A stretch of 64,000 nt of DNA from an uncultured Bacteroidia bacterium (lineage in GTDB: Bacteria > Bacteroidota > Bacteroidia > Bacteroidales > F082), in the NCBI GenBank assembly GCA_902785755.1, contig CACZZO010000008.1, positions 39,092-103,091 on the forward strand, read 5' to 3'. Below the pieces are notes generated by a model, which saw only the letters and a list, made by a program, of their open reading frames with translations, did no database searches and was not told the DNA's origin. Numbering within the stretch: the stretch's first letter is position 1; each line of letters starts with the position of its first letter. Shown in pieces: positions 16,382 through 26,500 of this stretch. The position numbers were made by a program, and so were the translations under genes.

Positions 16382-17299
16382 ATGAAAAGGACAAGGATAA
16401 TATTATATAGGTGTCTGTCTTGCCTGTGCTTGCTGTCCGCATGGTCGTGTACCGAAAAGATCACAATGGACTTGCCTCAAGGCAGAAAAGTTCCGGTGGT
16501 GGAAGGCAGTATCACCAACGAGTATAAACGTCACGAAATCATAATGAGTTATTCTTCAGAGGTGTATTCCGAAGAGCGTGAGATGATTCCGGGGGCGGAG
16601 ATATACTTGGTTGGTGGCGGCGACACCATTTATTATTACGAGCAACCCGACAAGCCAGGCCATTACCTGACCGATTCGGTGGCAGGCAGAAAACGCCGCC
16701 GCTATCATCTGGAAATCAAGGTTGAGGAGAACACCTTGTTTGACTGGCCGCTGAAGATGAACGCGGAAGTGCGCATGTCAAACAATGCCACTCGCATTGA
16801 TTCCGTAGGCTTGCATCCTCTGTTGAACGATGAGGGCATTCCTTTTGTCGACGAGAAGGCTGCGGTATGCGTTTGCCCCTATTTCCAGACACTTTCCGAC
16901 ACTTCCATTGTCTACAATGTGGAACTCTATTTGAACGGCAAGCTTTTTAAGAACAGGCCGTCGAAGCTGTTCAACCTGTTTTCGATGCGTGGATATGCGG
17001 GCTATTATTTCAACGGTGAGGAAATGTTGAGCAACAACACGGAGGTTCCGGTAGGAATAATGAACAAGTCGTATTTGCACGAAGGCGACGTGGTGAAGGT
17101 GAAACTCTACAGCATTTCGAAAGACTACCGTTATTTCCTTTTGGCCCAGAAATTGGCCATTGGCGTCAATCCCGTTATGGGCGCTTTCCCCGCCATGTAT
17201 TCCAACATCTTCTCGAATTGCGACGCTATGGGTTGGTTCAATGCCACGGCGGTCATTGAGGGCGAAGGGGTTTACCATGAGAGCATTTTTGAGAAGTAA
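16382..17299 (+). CDS. DUF4249 outer-membrane lipoprotein (second copy)
   Basis: 305 aa, starting 8 bases after the first DUF4249 gene. The lipoprotein signal ends SAWSC. It aligns with its neighbour along the length: VEGSITNEYKRHEIIMSYSS matches the first copy's early segment, then YYYEQPDKPGHYLTDSVAGR and KLYSISKDYRYFLLAQ. The copies have clearly diverged, so duplication was followed by specialisation rather than recent amplification. Both probably serve the same receptor. Confidence 0.87.
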   Translation: MKRTRIILYRCLSCLCLLSAWSCTEKITMDLPQGRKVPVVEGSITNEYKRHEIIMSYSSEVYSEEREMIPGAEIYLVGGGDTIYYYEQPDKPGHYLTDSVAGRKRRRYHLEIKVEENTLFDWPLKMNAEVRMSNNATRIDSVGLHPLLNDEGIPFVDEKAAVCVCPYFQTLSDTSIVYNVELYLNGKLFKNRPSKLFNLFSMRGYAGYYFNGEEMLSNNTEVPVGIMNKSYLHEGDVVKVKLYSISKDYRYFLLAQKLAIGVNPVMGAFPAMYSNIFSNCDAMGWFNATAVIEGEGVYHESIFEK

Positions 17300-17340
17300 T
17301 GCCAACTGATGTGAGTCCCTATCTTTTTTTGGGAAGATGC

Positions 17341-18927
17341 TCAATCTTTTTCAATGATCCAATCCGAAACGGTCTTGGTCTCTTGCGAGAAAGCGATGCC
17401 TATTTTTACGACAGGCTTGCCCTCGGCTTGGTAGGGAATCGCATAATCCTTCGAGTTGATTTGCTCAAGGGCCTCTTGCGCCGTGCCGCGCATTTTCAGT
17501 TCCATCACATACACCGCGTCGCGCATGAAGACCACCACATCCGTGCGACCTCGCGCCACCTTCACCTGAGTGAACGTGCGGTAATTGAAGATGGAGAACA
17601 CCACGTATGTCAACACCTCGTAATAAGCCTCGTATTTGGCGATGTCGTCCAATTCCTTCTCGCCGAAATCGAGGTAAGGAATGGAGGCGAAGAAGGCTTG
17701 CATGGCTTTCAAGGCACCTTCGATGTCGTGATGAATTAGGCGGGCATAGAAATCGCCAGCGAAGCCCCGTGAATCGGTGTTGCCGAGGTTCATCATGCGT
17801 GCCATGAAGTTCTCCATGAATCCGACCTTCACCTCGGCATTGGGGAAGTCGAGGGTGTAGCGAGTGGTGTTGAAGTCATAGCCTTTGATGGTGAGGTAGC
17901 CCGCCTGATAGAGCAGGGGCAAGGCGGAGGTCATCGCCTCGGTGGGCACATCGAACTGGGAAGAAGGAACGTTGAGCTGCTCCAATTCAAGCAAGTTCGT
18001 GTTGAAGCGTTTCATTGCCTCGAAGAGGAAGGTGGGCGTTCCGCTGCCGAACCAGTAATAACCCAGCCATTGGTCGGTGAAGACATTCATCAGGCTGAAC
18101 GGATTGAAAATGTCGTCGGAATTGTCGCTGAAGTGGTAGCCGTCATACTGTTGCTTCAGCATTTCGAGCATCAGTTCTTTTGAACATTTGTAGCGGTCGG
18201 CTAAGGCTTGGATGTCTTGGTCGAACACCGTCACCAACTCGTTCTTGGTGATACCACAAAGGGCCGAGTATTGGGGCATCATAGAGATATTGCGCAAATT
18301 GTTCAAAGTGGAGAAGATGCTCAGTTGGCTGAACTTGGTGATGCCCGTGATGAAGACGAACTGCTCGTCGGCATCGCAAATCTTCACTACCTGATAAAAC
18401 TCCTGCATGATGCGTCGCACCTCAGTCAGTTGTTCCGGCTTGTGGAGATAGTCGAGCAAGGGGGCATCGTATTCGTCCAAAATGACCACGGATTTCAGGC
18501 CAGTTTGCCTATGGGCGCGTTGGATCAGTCCGGCAAAGCGTGTGCCGGGTGTCTTTTCCTCTTCGACGCGGCCATAAATCTCTTCGTATCGGCGTAATTG
18601 GAAATCCAAGGCTCCGATGATTCCTGCCATGTCCATCTGGTTCTTGCATTGGCTGATGTCGAAATGCAGAACAGGGTGTTGTTTCCAGTCCTTTTCCAAC
18701 TCGGCGATGGCCAAGCCTTCAAACAAGTCCTTGCGGCCTTGGAAGTAATACTTCAATGTGCTACAAAGTAGGCTCTTGCCGAACCTTCGCGGACGGCTGA
18801 GGAAGACGAATTGCGATTCGTGCGACAATTTATAGATAAGGTCAGTCTTATCGATATAAATGCGTCCATCTTGGCGGATGCGTTCAAAATCGGCGATGCC
18901 GGCGGTGTAGAGTCTCATGGGTAGCAT
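17341..18927 (-). CDS. AAA-ATPase-like protein with C-terminal PD-(D/E)XK nuclease domain (PF09820 type), second copy
   Basis: 528 aa. It shares the whole architecture of the protein at 2031: YTAGIADFERIRQDGRIYID, P-loop SRPRRFGKSLL (Lys51), VVILDEYDAPLL, FITGITKFSQLSIFS, and a terminal nuclease core GRTDVVVFM then YVMELKM. The ATG at 18916-18918 is an alternative start nearer the family norm. It is convergent with the DUF4249 operon and not part of it. No flanking palindromes were found, unlike the DUF234 and DUF4143 ATPases elsewhere in the window. Function unknown. Confidence 0.85.
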   Translation of the reverse strand: MLPMRLYTAGIADFERIRQDGRIYIDKTDLIYKLSHESQFVFLSRPRRFGKSLLCSTLKYYFQGRKDLFEGLAIAELEKDWKQHPVLHFDISQCKNQMDMAGIIGALDFQLRRYEEIYGRVEEEKTPGTRFAGLIQRAHRQTGLKSVVILDEYDAPLLDYLHKPEQLTEVRRIMQEFYQVVKICDADEQFVFITGITKFSQLSIFSTLNNLRNISMMPQYSALCGITKNELVTVFDQDIQALADRYKCSKELMLEMLKQQYDGYHFSDNSDDIFNPFSLMNVFTDQWLGYYWFGSGTPTFLFEAMKRFNTNLLELEQLNVPSSQFDVPTEAMTSALPLLYQAGYLTIKGYDFNTTRYTLDFPNAEVKVGFMENFMARMMNLGNTDSRGFAGDFYARLIHHDIEGALKAMQAFFASIPYLDFGEKELDDIAKYEAYYEVLTYVVFSIFNYRTFTQVKVARGRTDVVVFMRDAVYVMELKMRGTAQEALEQINSKDYAIPYQAEGKPVVKIGIAFSQETKTVSDWIIEKD

Positions 18928-19010
18928 GGCAAAATAGGTTTTTCCGCTGCAAAGTTAGCATTTTTCCTTCTCCCAATGCGAGATGCGGGAAAAAATCTGG
19001 CAGGCAGTGT

Positions 19011-19044
19011 GAAAAAAAGAGCCGCCCGACAAAGGCGGCTCTTT
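19011..19044 (-). terminator. Rho-independent terminator of the C25 peptidase gene
   Basis: Stem AAAGAGCCGCC (19017-19027) pairs with GGCGGCTCTTT (19034-19044). On the minus strand it is followed by a run of T. The loop region contains GACAAAG (plus strand), also found in both loops of the RNA candidate at 46629. Confidence 0.85.
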
Positions 19045-19070
19045 CATTTCAAATCGGATGTGCATCGCGG

Positions 19071-22000
19071 TTACTTCACCACAACCTTCTCCACGCGCAC
19101 TTGCGTGCCAGTAGTGAGGTGCAGGAAGTAGATGCCCTCGGCCATGCTTTCGACGCTGATTTGCTCAGTGCCTTTGGCCTTGCCCTTGGCCATCACCTGA
19201 CCCATACCGTTATACATTGTGTAGGTGTATTCGGCATTGCCGCCGTTGATGAACAGCGTGCTGTTGGTCGGGTTCGGGTAGATGGAGAACTCGTTTGTGT
19301 TTTCGTCGATGCTCAACTCGGCCATCACTTCGATGCACTGCGGTACTGAGCTGCCGTCTTCGTAGTTGGCAATCACGCAGTAAGTGAAGTTGATTTCGGA
19401 GTACAAATCTTCATCGGTGTAGGTGGTTTCTTCAGTCTGGCCGATTTCGATGCCGTTGCGGAAGATGGTGTAGCTCTGTGCCCCTTCAGGAGCGTCCCAA
19501 GTGAGGATGATAGAGCCGATTTCCACGGTAGCATCGAGGTTCTCGACGCAAGCGTAGGTGTTTGTAGGAGCTTCGCTCTCGCAGTCGCAGTCAAACTCAA
19601 ACAATGTGCCGCCGCTGAGGTTGCTGCCTTGATAGATGATTTCGCCGTTTTCGTACTTCACCACGAAGGAACATTCGGAGGTGTATTGGCCGTTGATCCA
19701 AGTCAGGGTGACGTGTACGCTCTTGCCGATTTTCAGGGTTTCGGTGGCAGAGTATCCGGATTCGAAGGTCAGGTCAACGGAAGGCGTGCCGTCGTCAAAC
19801 GCAACTCTCAGTTTGTTGCCGTTCCAGCCGTCGCCGTATGAGTCGTTCATCTGGACCACTACGTTGCAGGCGTTTCTCAAGAGGATGCTGCCTTCTATCG
19901 TCAGACCGCCATCGGCTTCCATGACGAAAGTGATGGCAATCGGTTCGCCTTGAGGGCAGTCGGGGGCGATGGCCAAATTGAACACGCACGGAGCCATGCC
20001 ATCGGGGTCGATAGTGCCAAATTCAATGACTTCGTTGAGCAGTGTGACATACTCGTTTTCGCAAGCGATGCGGGCAACGGCGTTGGTGGCCATGTAGTGA
20101 CCGATATTCTTGAAGTTGGCGACAATGGTCAAGTTTTCACCCGGGACGAAACTTTCGCCCCATTCGGCGCCTTTGTAATCGAGGATGGCTTGGCCGGCGG
20201 TGATGATGGCCTTGCCGTTCCAAGTCTGTCTGCCGTCGTTCATGGTCACATCAATTTGGAAGCGGGTGCCGTCTTCAACGCCCTCGGCAACGATGAAGCT
20301 GAAAGCATCTTGCAAAGTGATGCTTTGCTCGGCGGGCAACACGTCAAATTGGGCGGTGCCTTCGAGAATTTCCAAACGCTCGTCGTCGCAGGTCAGGGTG
20401 ACGCTGGTGGTGCCATTGGTCGGGTCGACGCCAACGTTCTTGAAGGTCATGCTGAGGCTCGTCTCCACATTCACGGGAGCGAAGTTGGGAGCGAAGCCAG
20501 CCACGGTCACGAAGGGACCTTCGGCAGGAAGGACTTCAACAGGGACGACTTCAGTCACCTTGTTATATCCCATCACGGTCAAGGTGGCAGTGCCAACAGT
20601 GTTCATTGGGGGGAAGCTGAGGGTGCAAGTGCCATCTTGGATGTAGCCCGTGCTAACAACTTCGCCGTCCATCATCAGAGAGACAATGCCGTAGCTGGTG
20701 TTTTCAGCCGAAATCTCCAATTCGCTCATGCCAAGCATCAGGACTGAAGGATTGCAGGTGACATTCATGCTGACGGGGTTGTCGGTGCGCACCATCAGGG
20801 TCGGGTCGCCGAAGAGGATCCAAGTGTTGTGGGTGTTGCCTTGGTCGCTCGGGTGCATGTCAAGCATGTACATGCTGCCGTTGAGCGAAGCGCCGCCGAA
20901 AGTATGACGGAATTGGTCGGTATGCTTCCATTCAGTGAGGATGTCGACCATCTCGTCTTGGCCAGTCATTGGAGGCACCCAGGGTTGTGAAATCCAGCTG
21001 AACATGCCGCCGACGGCACCAGTGGGAGCACCTGTGGTGTTGTTGGTGGCACGCAGCCAAGCCTCGCCGAAACAAGTGCCGTTGAATTCGCCGTTGTTGC
21101 AGGCCACTGACCAAATGTAGGGCCATTTGTAGTCGTTCACCAAGGCGTTCACATGGCTGTTGCTGTAGTTGGCCACAGCCCAACTGGTTTGCGAACCGTG
21201 GTTGCAATAGTTGATGATGCTTGCGCCGTTGTTGACATCACTGCTGATGGCGGTGGCGTTGGTGCCGCCGCCCACGCCGCTGTATTGTTGAGAGACATTC
21301 TCATAAGTGTAGTGCAAGAGGGTATCACGGATGTAGTTCATGTGAACATAGTCGGCTTCGCCGCCGTTGTGGCCGTTGCCTGCACCTTCGTTGGCACCGA
21401 TGCCGATGCCTTGGTTGAGCCAAGTGAGGCCTTCTTCCATGTCGCGCTCGTAGTAGAGCACTTTGTTGACATGAGTCTCAACGTCTTGAACGCTTTGCAC
21501 CGAGAAACGACCGGTAAGCACTTCAAGGTAGTAGTCGCTGCCTTCCAATTGGCCAAACCAGTTGTCGGAACGACCGCCGCTCATCGCGTGGGGGGTGAGG
21601 TCGGAATAGTCGCCAACGAGGAGGACGAACTCAAGGTTGCGCTCGGGGTTGGTGTAGATGCTGTTGATGTAGTTCTTGATTTGGGTGTCGTTGTTGCCGC
21701 CGGCTTCGGTCACGCTGACCATCGTCGTGGGACGGCCCGACTGGTTTTTCCAGTCTACGAAAGGCTGCATGGCCTCCATGTACTGGTCGGGGCAGATGAC
21801 GAGCATCTCGCCGCAATCCTCTTCAAAGTTATACTTCGCCGCGTTCTCTTTGTAGTTGATGAAGCGGTGGTCGTAGGCAGCTTTCGTTTCGGCTGACATC
21901 TTTTGGCTTGCTTTGCGGGCCATTTTCTGGTTCACGCCGTTGTCGCTCACCTTCTTCATGGCGATGGTCATGTTGTGGTACACACGGAGGGTCTTCGTCA

Positions 22001-22532
22001 CGGGATTGTAGGCGAAGGGAGCCACCATGATGTTTTGGCCACGGAAGTCGCGGATGATGTAAGGCGTTTCCAAAGTGGCCTGAGCGGCAGGGTAGAAAGC
22101 GTTTTGGCTGTACATTGCACCATAGGTGTAAGGCACGCTTTCAGGGTCGATCAGACGGCTGAAGTTGCCCTTCGAGGGGGCAATCTCCACATTCTGATAG
22201 TCCGTGAAATCGCTTTCAACGACGCTCACTTCCATTTCAGCGCGGTCGCCGATGAGGGCGGGCACGGGGAAGTGTGGGAGGTCAGGAGCACCGGCTTCGA
22301 GCATCGAGGCCATCTTCGGGACGGAGACGACTTGCTGCTCGCCGTTTGGGGTGCTCACTCTGGTCAGGTAGAAGCCGCCCAGCGAGAAGTCGACGACGAC
22401 CTGCTGCTCGCTGCTCGAAATCAGCTTGACCTCGGGTCCGGCAGGATTACTCTTGCCGAGGCTGTTCCATTGTTGGCCGAATGTCATTGCTGACAAGGCC
22501 AGAAACACGAGAGAAAAAAGTGCTTTTTTCAT
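19071..22532 (-). CDS. Gingipain-like C25 cysteine peptidase with T9SS sorting domain
   Basis: 1153 aa. A signal peptide is followed by a ~220-residue propeptide region and a C25 catalytic domain, with INYCNHGSQTSW (His445) and WSVACNNGEF (Cys478). The 33-residue His-Cys spacing equals that of Arg-gingipain. Immunoglobulin-like adhesion modules and a fibronectin-like module (NLDATVEIGSIILTWDAPEG) follow. The last ~75 residues are a type-A T9SS signal: SIYPNPTNSTLFINGG up to VRVEKVVVK. It should be exported, cleaved at the C-terminal domain and either anchored to the surface or released. A T9SS apparatus must exist elsewhere in the genome. A paralogue lies at 23504, with a DnaJ gene between. 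Specificity cannot be read from the sequence. Confidence 0.92.
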   Translation of the reverse strand: MKKALFSLVFLALSAMTFGQQWNSLGKSNPAGPEVKLISSSEQQVVVDFSLGGFYLTRVSTPNGEQQVVSVPKMASMLEAGAPDLPHFPVPALIGDRAEMEVSVVESDFTDYQNVEIAPSKGNFSRLIDPESVPYTYGAMYSQNAFYPAAQATLETPYIIRDFRGQNIMVAPFAYNPVTKTLRVYHNMTIAMKKVSDNGVNQKMARKASQKMSAETKAAYDHRFINYKENAAKYNFEEDCGEMLVICPDQYMEAMQPFVDWKNQSGRPTTMVSVTEAGGNNDTQIKNYINSIYTNPERNLEFVLLVGDYSDLTPHAMSGGRSDNWFGQLEGSDYYLEVLTGRFSVQSVQDVETHVNKVLYYERDMEEGLTWLNQGIGIGANEGAGNGHNGGEADYVHMNYIRDTLLHYTYENVSQQYSGVGGGTNATAISSDVNNGASIINYCNHGSQTSWAVANYSNSHVNALVNDYKWPYIWSVACNNGEFNGTCFGEAWLRATNNTTGAPTGAVGGMFSWISQPWVPPMTGQDEMVDILTEWKHTDQFRHTFGGASLNGSMYMLDMHPSDQGNTHNTWILFGDPTLMVRTDNPVSMNVTCNPSVLMLGMSELEISAENTSYGIVSLMMDGEVVSTGYIQDGTCTLSFPPMNTVGTATLTVMGYNKVTEVVPVEVLPAEGPFVTVAGFAPNFAPVNVETSLSMTFKNVGVDPTNGTTSVTLTCDDERLEILEGTAQFDVLPAEQSITLQDAFSFIVAEGVEDGTRFQIDVTMNDGRQTWNGKAIITAGQAILDYKGAEWGESFVPGENLTIVANFKNIGHYMATNAVARIACENEYVTLLNEVIEFGTIDPDGMAPCVFNLAIAPDCPQGEPIAITFVMEADGGLTIEGSILLRNACNVVVQMNDSYGDGWNGNKLRVAFDDGTPSVDLTFESGYSATETLKIGKSVHVTLTWINGQYTSECSFVVKYENGEIIYQGSNLSGGTLFEFDCDCESEAPTNTYACVENLDATVEIGSIILTWDAPEGAQSYTIFRNGIEIGQTEETTYTDEDLYSEINFTYCVIANYEDGSSVPQCIEVMAELSIDENTNEFSIYPNPTNSTLFINGGNAEYTYTMYNGMGQVMAKGKAKGTEQISVESMAEGIYFLHLTTGTQVRVEKVVVK

Positions 22533-22718
22533 GTGTAAATAATTGTGTAATAAATAATGTAGATAAAAAAACGATTAGTTTCAGTATGACGCGCAAAAGT
22601 ACGAATCTTTTTGCTTTAATGCTGCAATTTGGCACGAAATATTTTCAACTCCACTTCTCCTTATTCACGGAGTGAGGTTTTTTGTGTAATTTTGCCGCCA
22701 GATTCAAAATCAACAGAC

Positions 22719-23453
22719 ATGGGATTCTTTTTGAAACTGATATTGACAGGTTTGGGCTGGTCGTTTGGCGGGCCTTTGGGCGCCATCATCGGCTATGCGA
22801 TAGGGGGATTGTTTTCGGGCAGAAGGCCAACGGTCATCCGCTCAGAAGTGAACGAAACCTTCGGCAATACCGAGGAAAAACGCGACTTCAACGTGACTTT
22901 GCTTGTGCTTTCAGCCGCCGTGATGAAGGCCGACGGCAATGTGATGAAGTCGGAACTCGACTATGTGAAGCGGTTCTTCTTGCAGAATTTCGGACAGGAA
23001 CGCGCCGAAAGTTATATCAAGATGCTGCGTGAGATTTTGGAGAAAGACTACAACCTTTACGAAGTCAGCCAGCAGGTGGGCCGTTACATGGACTATTCAT
23101 CGCGCCTGCAACTGCTTCATTATCTGTTTGGTATCGCCAATGCCGACAAAGCGATTTCACAAGAGGAATTGGGCGTCATCAACACGATTTCAGACTACAT
23201 GGGCATCACCAACAGCGATTTCCTATCGGTGAAAGCCATGTTCATCAAGGAAACCGATAGCGCCTACAAGATTCTCGGCGTTGAGCCATCAGCCACCGAC
23301 GAAGAGGTGAAACGCGCCTATCGCGAAATGGCCAAGAAAAACCACCCCGACCTCGTGAGTAACCTCGGCGAAGAAGTTCGCCAAGCTGCCGAAAAGAAAT
23401 TCCAAGAAGTCAACGCGGCCTACGAAGCGATTAAGAAGCTGCGGGGGATGTAA
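22719..23453 (+). CDS. DnaJ-domain protein with TerB-like domain (DjlA-like)
   Basis: 244 aa from the ATG at 22719. A short N-terminal hydrophobic, glycine-rich segment (LTGLGWSFGGPLGAIIGYAIGG) could insert in the membrane. A TerB-like helical domain covers residues ~50-165. A J-domain forms the last 65 residues (AYKILGVEPSATDEEVKRAY) with the diagnostic HPD in KKNHPDLV. This matches DjlA-type co-chaperones that recruit DnaK to the membrane. TAATTTTG at 22687-22694 is the likely -7 box. It sits between two C25 peptidase genes on the other strand; no functional link is evident. Confidence 0.9.
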   Translation: MGFFLKLILTGLGWSFGGPLGAIIGYAIGGLFSGRRPTVIRSEVNETFGNTEEKRDFNVTLLVLSAAVMKADGNVMKSELDYVKRFFLQNFGQERAESYIKMLREILEKDYNLYEVSQQVGRYMDYSSRLQLLHYLFGIANADKAISQEELGVINTISDYMGITNSDFLSVKAMFIKETDSAYKILGVEPSATDEEVKRAYREMAKKNHPDLVSNLGEEVRQAAEKKFQEVNAAYEAIKKLRGM

Positions 23454-23455
23454 AC

Positions 23456-23487
23456 AAAAAAAGGCAGCCATGCGGCTGCCTTTTTTT
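23456..23487. terminator. Bidirectional terminator between convergent genes
   Basis: Stem AAGGCAGCC / GGCTGCCTT with loop ATGC, flanked by A-run and T-run. It serves the DnaJ gene on the plus strand and the second C25 peptidase gene on the minus strand. Confidence 0.88.
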
Positions 23488-23503
23488 CAAATAAAACTCA
23501 TTT

Positions 23504-26500
23504 TTATTCCACAACAATCCTCTCCACGCGCACTTGTGCGCCGTTGGTAAGGCGGAGGAAGTAAATGCCCTTGTTCAGGTGGCTGACATTGACTTGTTCG
23601 TTGCCGCGAGCATTGCCTTTCAGCACCATCTGACCCATGCCGTTGAACAAGGCATAGTCAAACTCGGTGTTGCCACCGTCGATGTTCAGGATGCCATTGA
23701 CGGGGTTGGGATAGATGCTCAGGCTTTCAAACGTGTTCTCTTCGATGCCCACAGTGCCCACGCTAACGGTGATGTAAGCAGCAGTAGAGTAGTTGTCGGC
23801 GTTGGCGGCCACAATGCTATAGGTATAAATGCCGTCAGCCACATTGTCGGTGTAGGTGGTTCCAGATTGGCTGGCAATGGGCTGTCCGTTGCGGCGGATG
23901 GCATAGAGTGTGGCATCGGGCGAAGCCGTCCATGTCAGTTCGACGGTGTTGCCGTCAACATTGGCTTGCAAGTCGGTGACAGGAGCAAGAGGGAGTTTCA
24001 CATTGGTTGGCGGGAATTGGATGTCGTCAATCCAAGCGCAGTCGCTGCCGCTGCTTACACTGCTGTCCTTCTGGTAGCTCCACTTGAAGGTGTGGACGCC
24101 AGCGGTCACAGGGAAAGAAACTTGGCTCCAGCCTTCGTCGCCCGACCAGTTGCCTTTCTCCTGATTGTCGATGTAGAAGAAGAGTTTGTCCCAGCCGTTT
24201 TCGGAAGAAACTTTTCTGTAGAAACTGATTTCGCCATCGGTAAGGACTTCAACAGTGAGGATGAGGTCGGTCTGCTGGCTGTCGGAGATGGTGCCCGACT
24301 TGGCACTGTAGGTGCCGCTGTTGGCCTCGTTGTTCACCACAGTCCAGTTGGCGCTGCCGCCAAATTGCCATTCGTATGCACTGAAGTCGCCCGATTCAAA
24401 GCCTTCGATGATGTTGCCCACGGTGATGATGTAATTGCCGTTCACCGAATAGTGGCCAGCGGCCAACAAGTAGTTGAGTTCGTAGGTCGAGCCGAGTTCG
24501 ACATTGCTGCCCACGGTGATGTTGACCGAGATTTCGGCGGTTTCGCCCGCAGCGATGTTGCCGATTTCGATGGCGTTGTTTTCTATGGTGAGGTCGTCGG
24601 AGCAGGAATACACCTCAAAGATGGCGTTTTCGGCATTGGCGCTTCCAATGTTGGTGATTTGGAAGGTGGCAGTGCCAGTGTTGCCGGGTTCGAGGCTGGT
24701 GTTGAAAATGTTTGTGGTGACGAATTTAGGTGCACCGAAAGTGATGTTGAACTTGCTCTCCCAAATGTCGTCGCCCGAAGTGCAGGTCACGAAGAACTGT
24801 ACTCTGGTCTGGTCAGGGATGTTCATGGCCACATCGAAGATGAAATCGCTGATGGCGACAGTGGCATCAGGATTGATGCTGGCAACATTGGTCGTGTTGT
24901 TGGTGATGTCGATAAACTCCGATTCGGTGCTCAGGGTGACGGTGATGTTGTTGGCGGCTTCGATACCGACATTCTTCAAGGTGATGGTCGGATTGACAGT
25001 GGCACCGTAGACGGGATTTTCGCATTGCACATCGTTGAAGGCAATGTAGGCACCGTCCATAGCAGCGGCGGGAATCACGTTGATGTAAGGGATTTTGTCC
25101 AAACCGGTCACGCAGATGGTGACGTCGCCACCGCTGGTGATGGGCTGGATTTGGATGTCGGCAGTGCCGCTTTCACCAATCAGGCCTGCGCCATAAAGAA
25201 CACCGTCCTTGGAAATGCCCACATAGGAACCGGGTTCGGCATTGACCGTGAAGAAATCCATGCCGATAGGCAGGGTAGGCATGTGGCTGACATTGTTTTC
25301 GGTGGGTTGCACACGGAAAGGCATGATGGAACCGTCGCCAAGCGTGTGGTAGGCTTGCCAATAATACTTGTCGGAAACGCTACCTTGGTAGCCGTTGGCA
25401 TGGGCGTAGCACACTGCAATATTGCCGATGAACGGAATAGCGGAAACGCAATTGAATTCGGCATCGTTCCAGATGGCATCGTAAACGCCGTAGGAAGTTT
25501 GCTCATAGGTGGGCATTTGTCCGAAAACGTTGGTGGCACCCACACCGAAGTAGTAGTCTTCATACCAGTAGGTGCTGGGGCACGAACCGATGTAGGCGTA
25601 GGCGGCTTTCGTGTTGGCGCGAATCATGGCTTCACCGAAGCAGGTGCTGCTGATGCCCCAGTCGGCGGCCTCGCAGCAGTTGCCCATGGCCAAGAAAGGC
25701 ATACCTTCATTGGTCAGGGAGTTCACGTTGTTGACGTTGAATTGCGGGTCAGCCCAACTGGTGTTTGAGCCGTGTGCAGTGTAGTTCACAAAACCGACAC
25801 CGGTGTTCATCGGCTCATAGCAGCCCGTGTAGGGTTGACCAAGCCAGTGGTAAACATTCTCAAAACCGTGTTCGGCATTGTAGTAATACTCCATCGCATA
25901 TTGGATGGTGGGAGCACCGTCGTAGGCAGTCCAGTAGGAGTCCCAACCGGCAATCAACAGGACATTGTTCAGGTATGAGGGATTCGGCAATTCGACATAC
26001 TTTTCGTAAAGCAGGGTCTTGGTAAGAATGTTCTGCATCTGCTGGACATTCTCGGCGCACATGCGGCTGTGGTAGATGTCCGGGAAGTCGTCGTTGTCGA
26101 CGCTCATGTATTGCAGGTCGGTGACGCAGTGGGTCTCGCTTCCAGTGGCACTGGCGGACACTTGGTTCTTGTCGCCGAAGATGATGAGGAAGGTGGGAGC
26201 CTCTTTGCTGTATTCGTCTTGGATGAAAGAACGGATGGCAGCGGCAGAAGTACCGATTTCGTCGGTGTATTTCACATTCATGTAGAAGCCTTTCATGGTC
26301 TTCCATTCAATCCATTCCTGCATGATTTCCTCAAACATGCGGTCGGCGATGACGAGCATACGCACGGGAGCTTGCCACAGGTCGGGATGCTGGTCATACA
26401 CATCGTCGCGCCAGTTGAACATGGTCTTGTAGATGCTGGCGAAATAGGGGCTGAACGTGCGGGCAAACTCGTTGTAGGCAGCGGATTTGTCGTAGTCGTT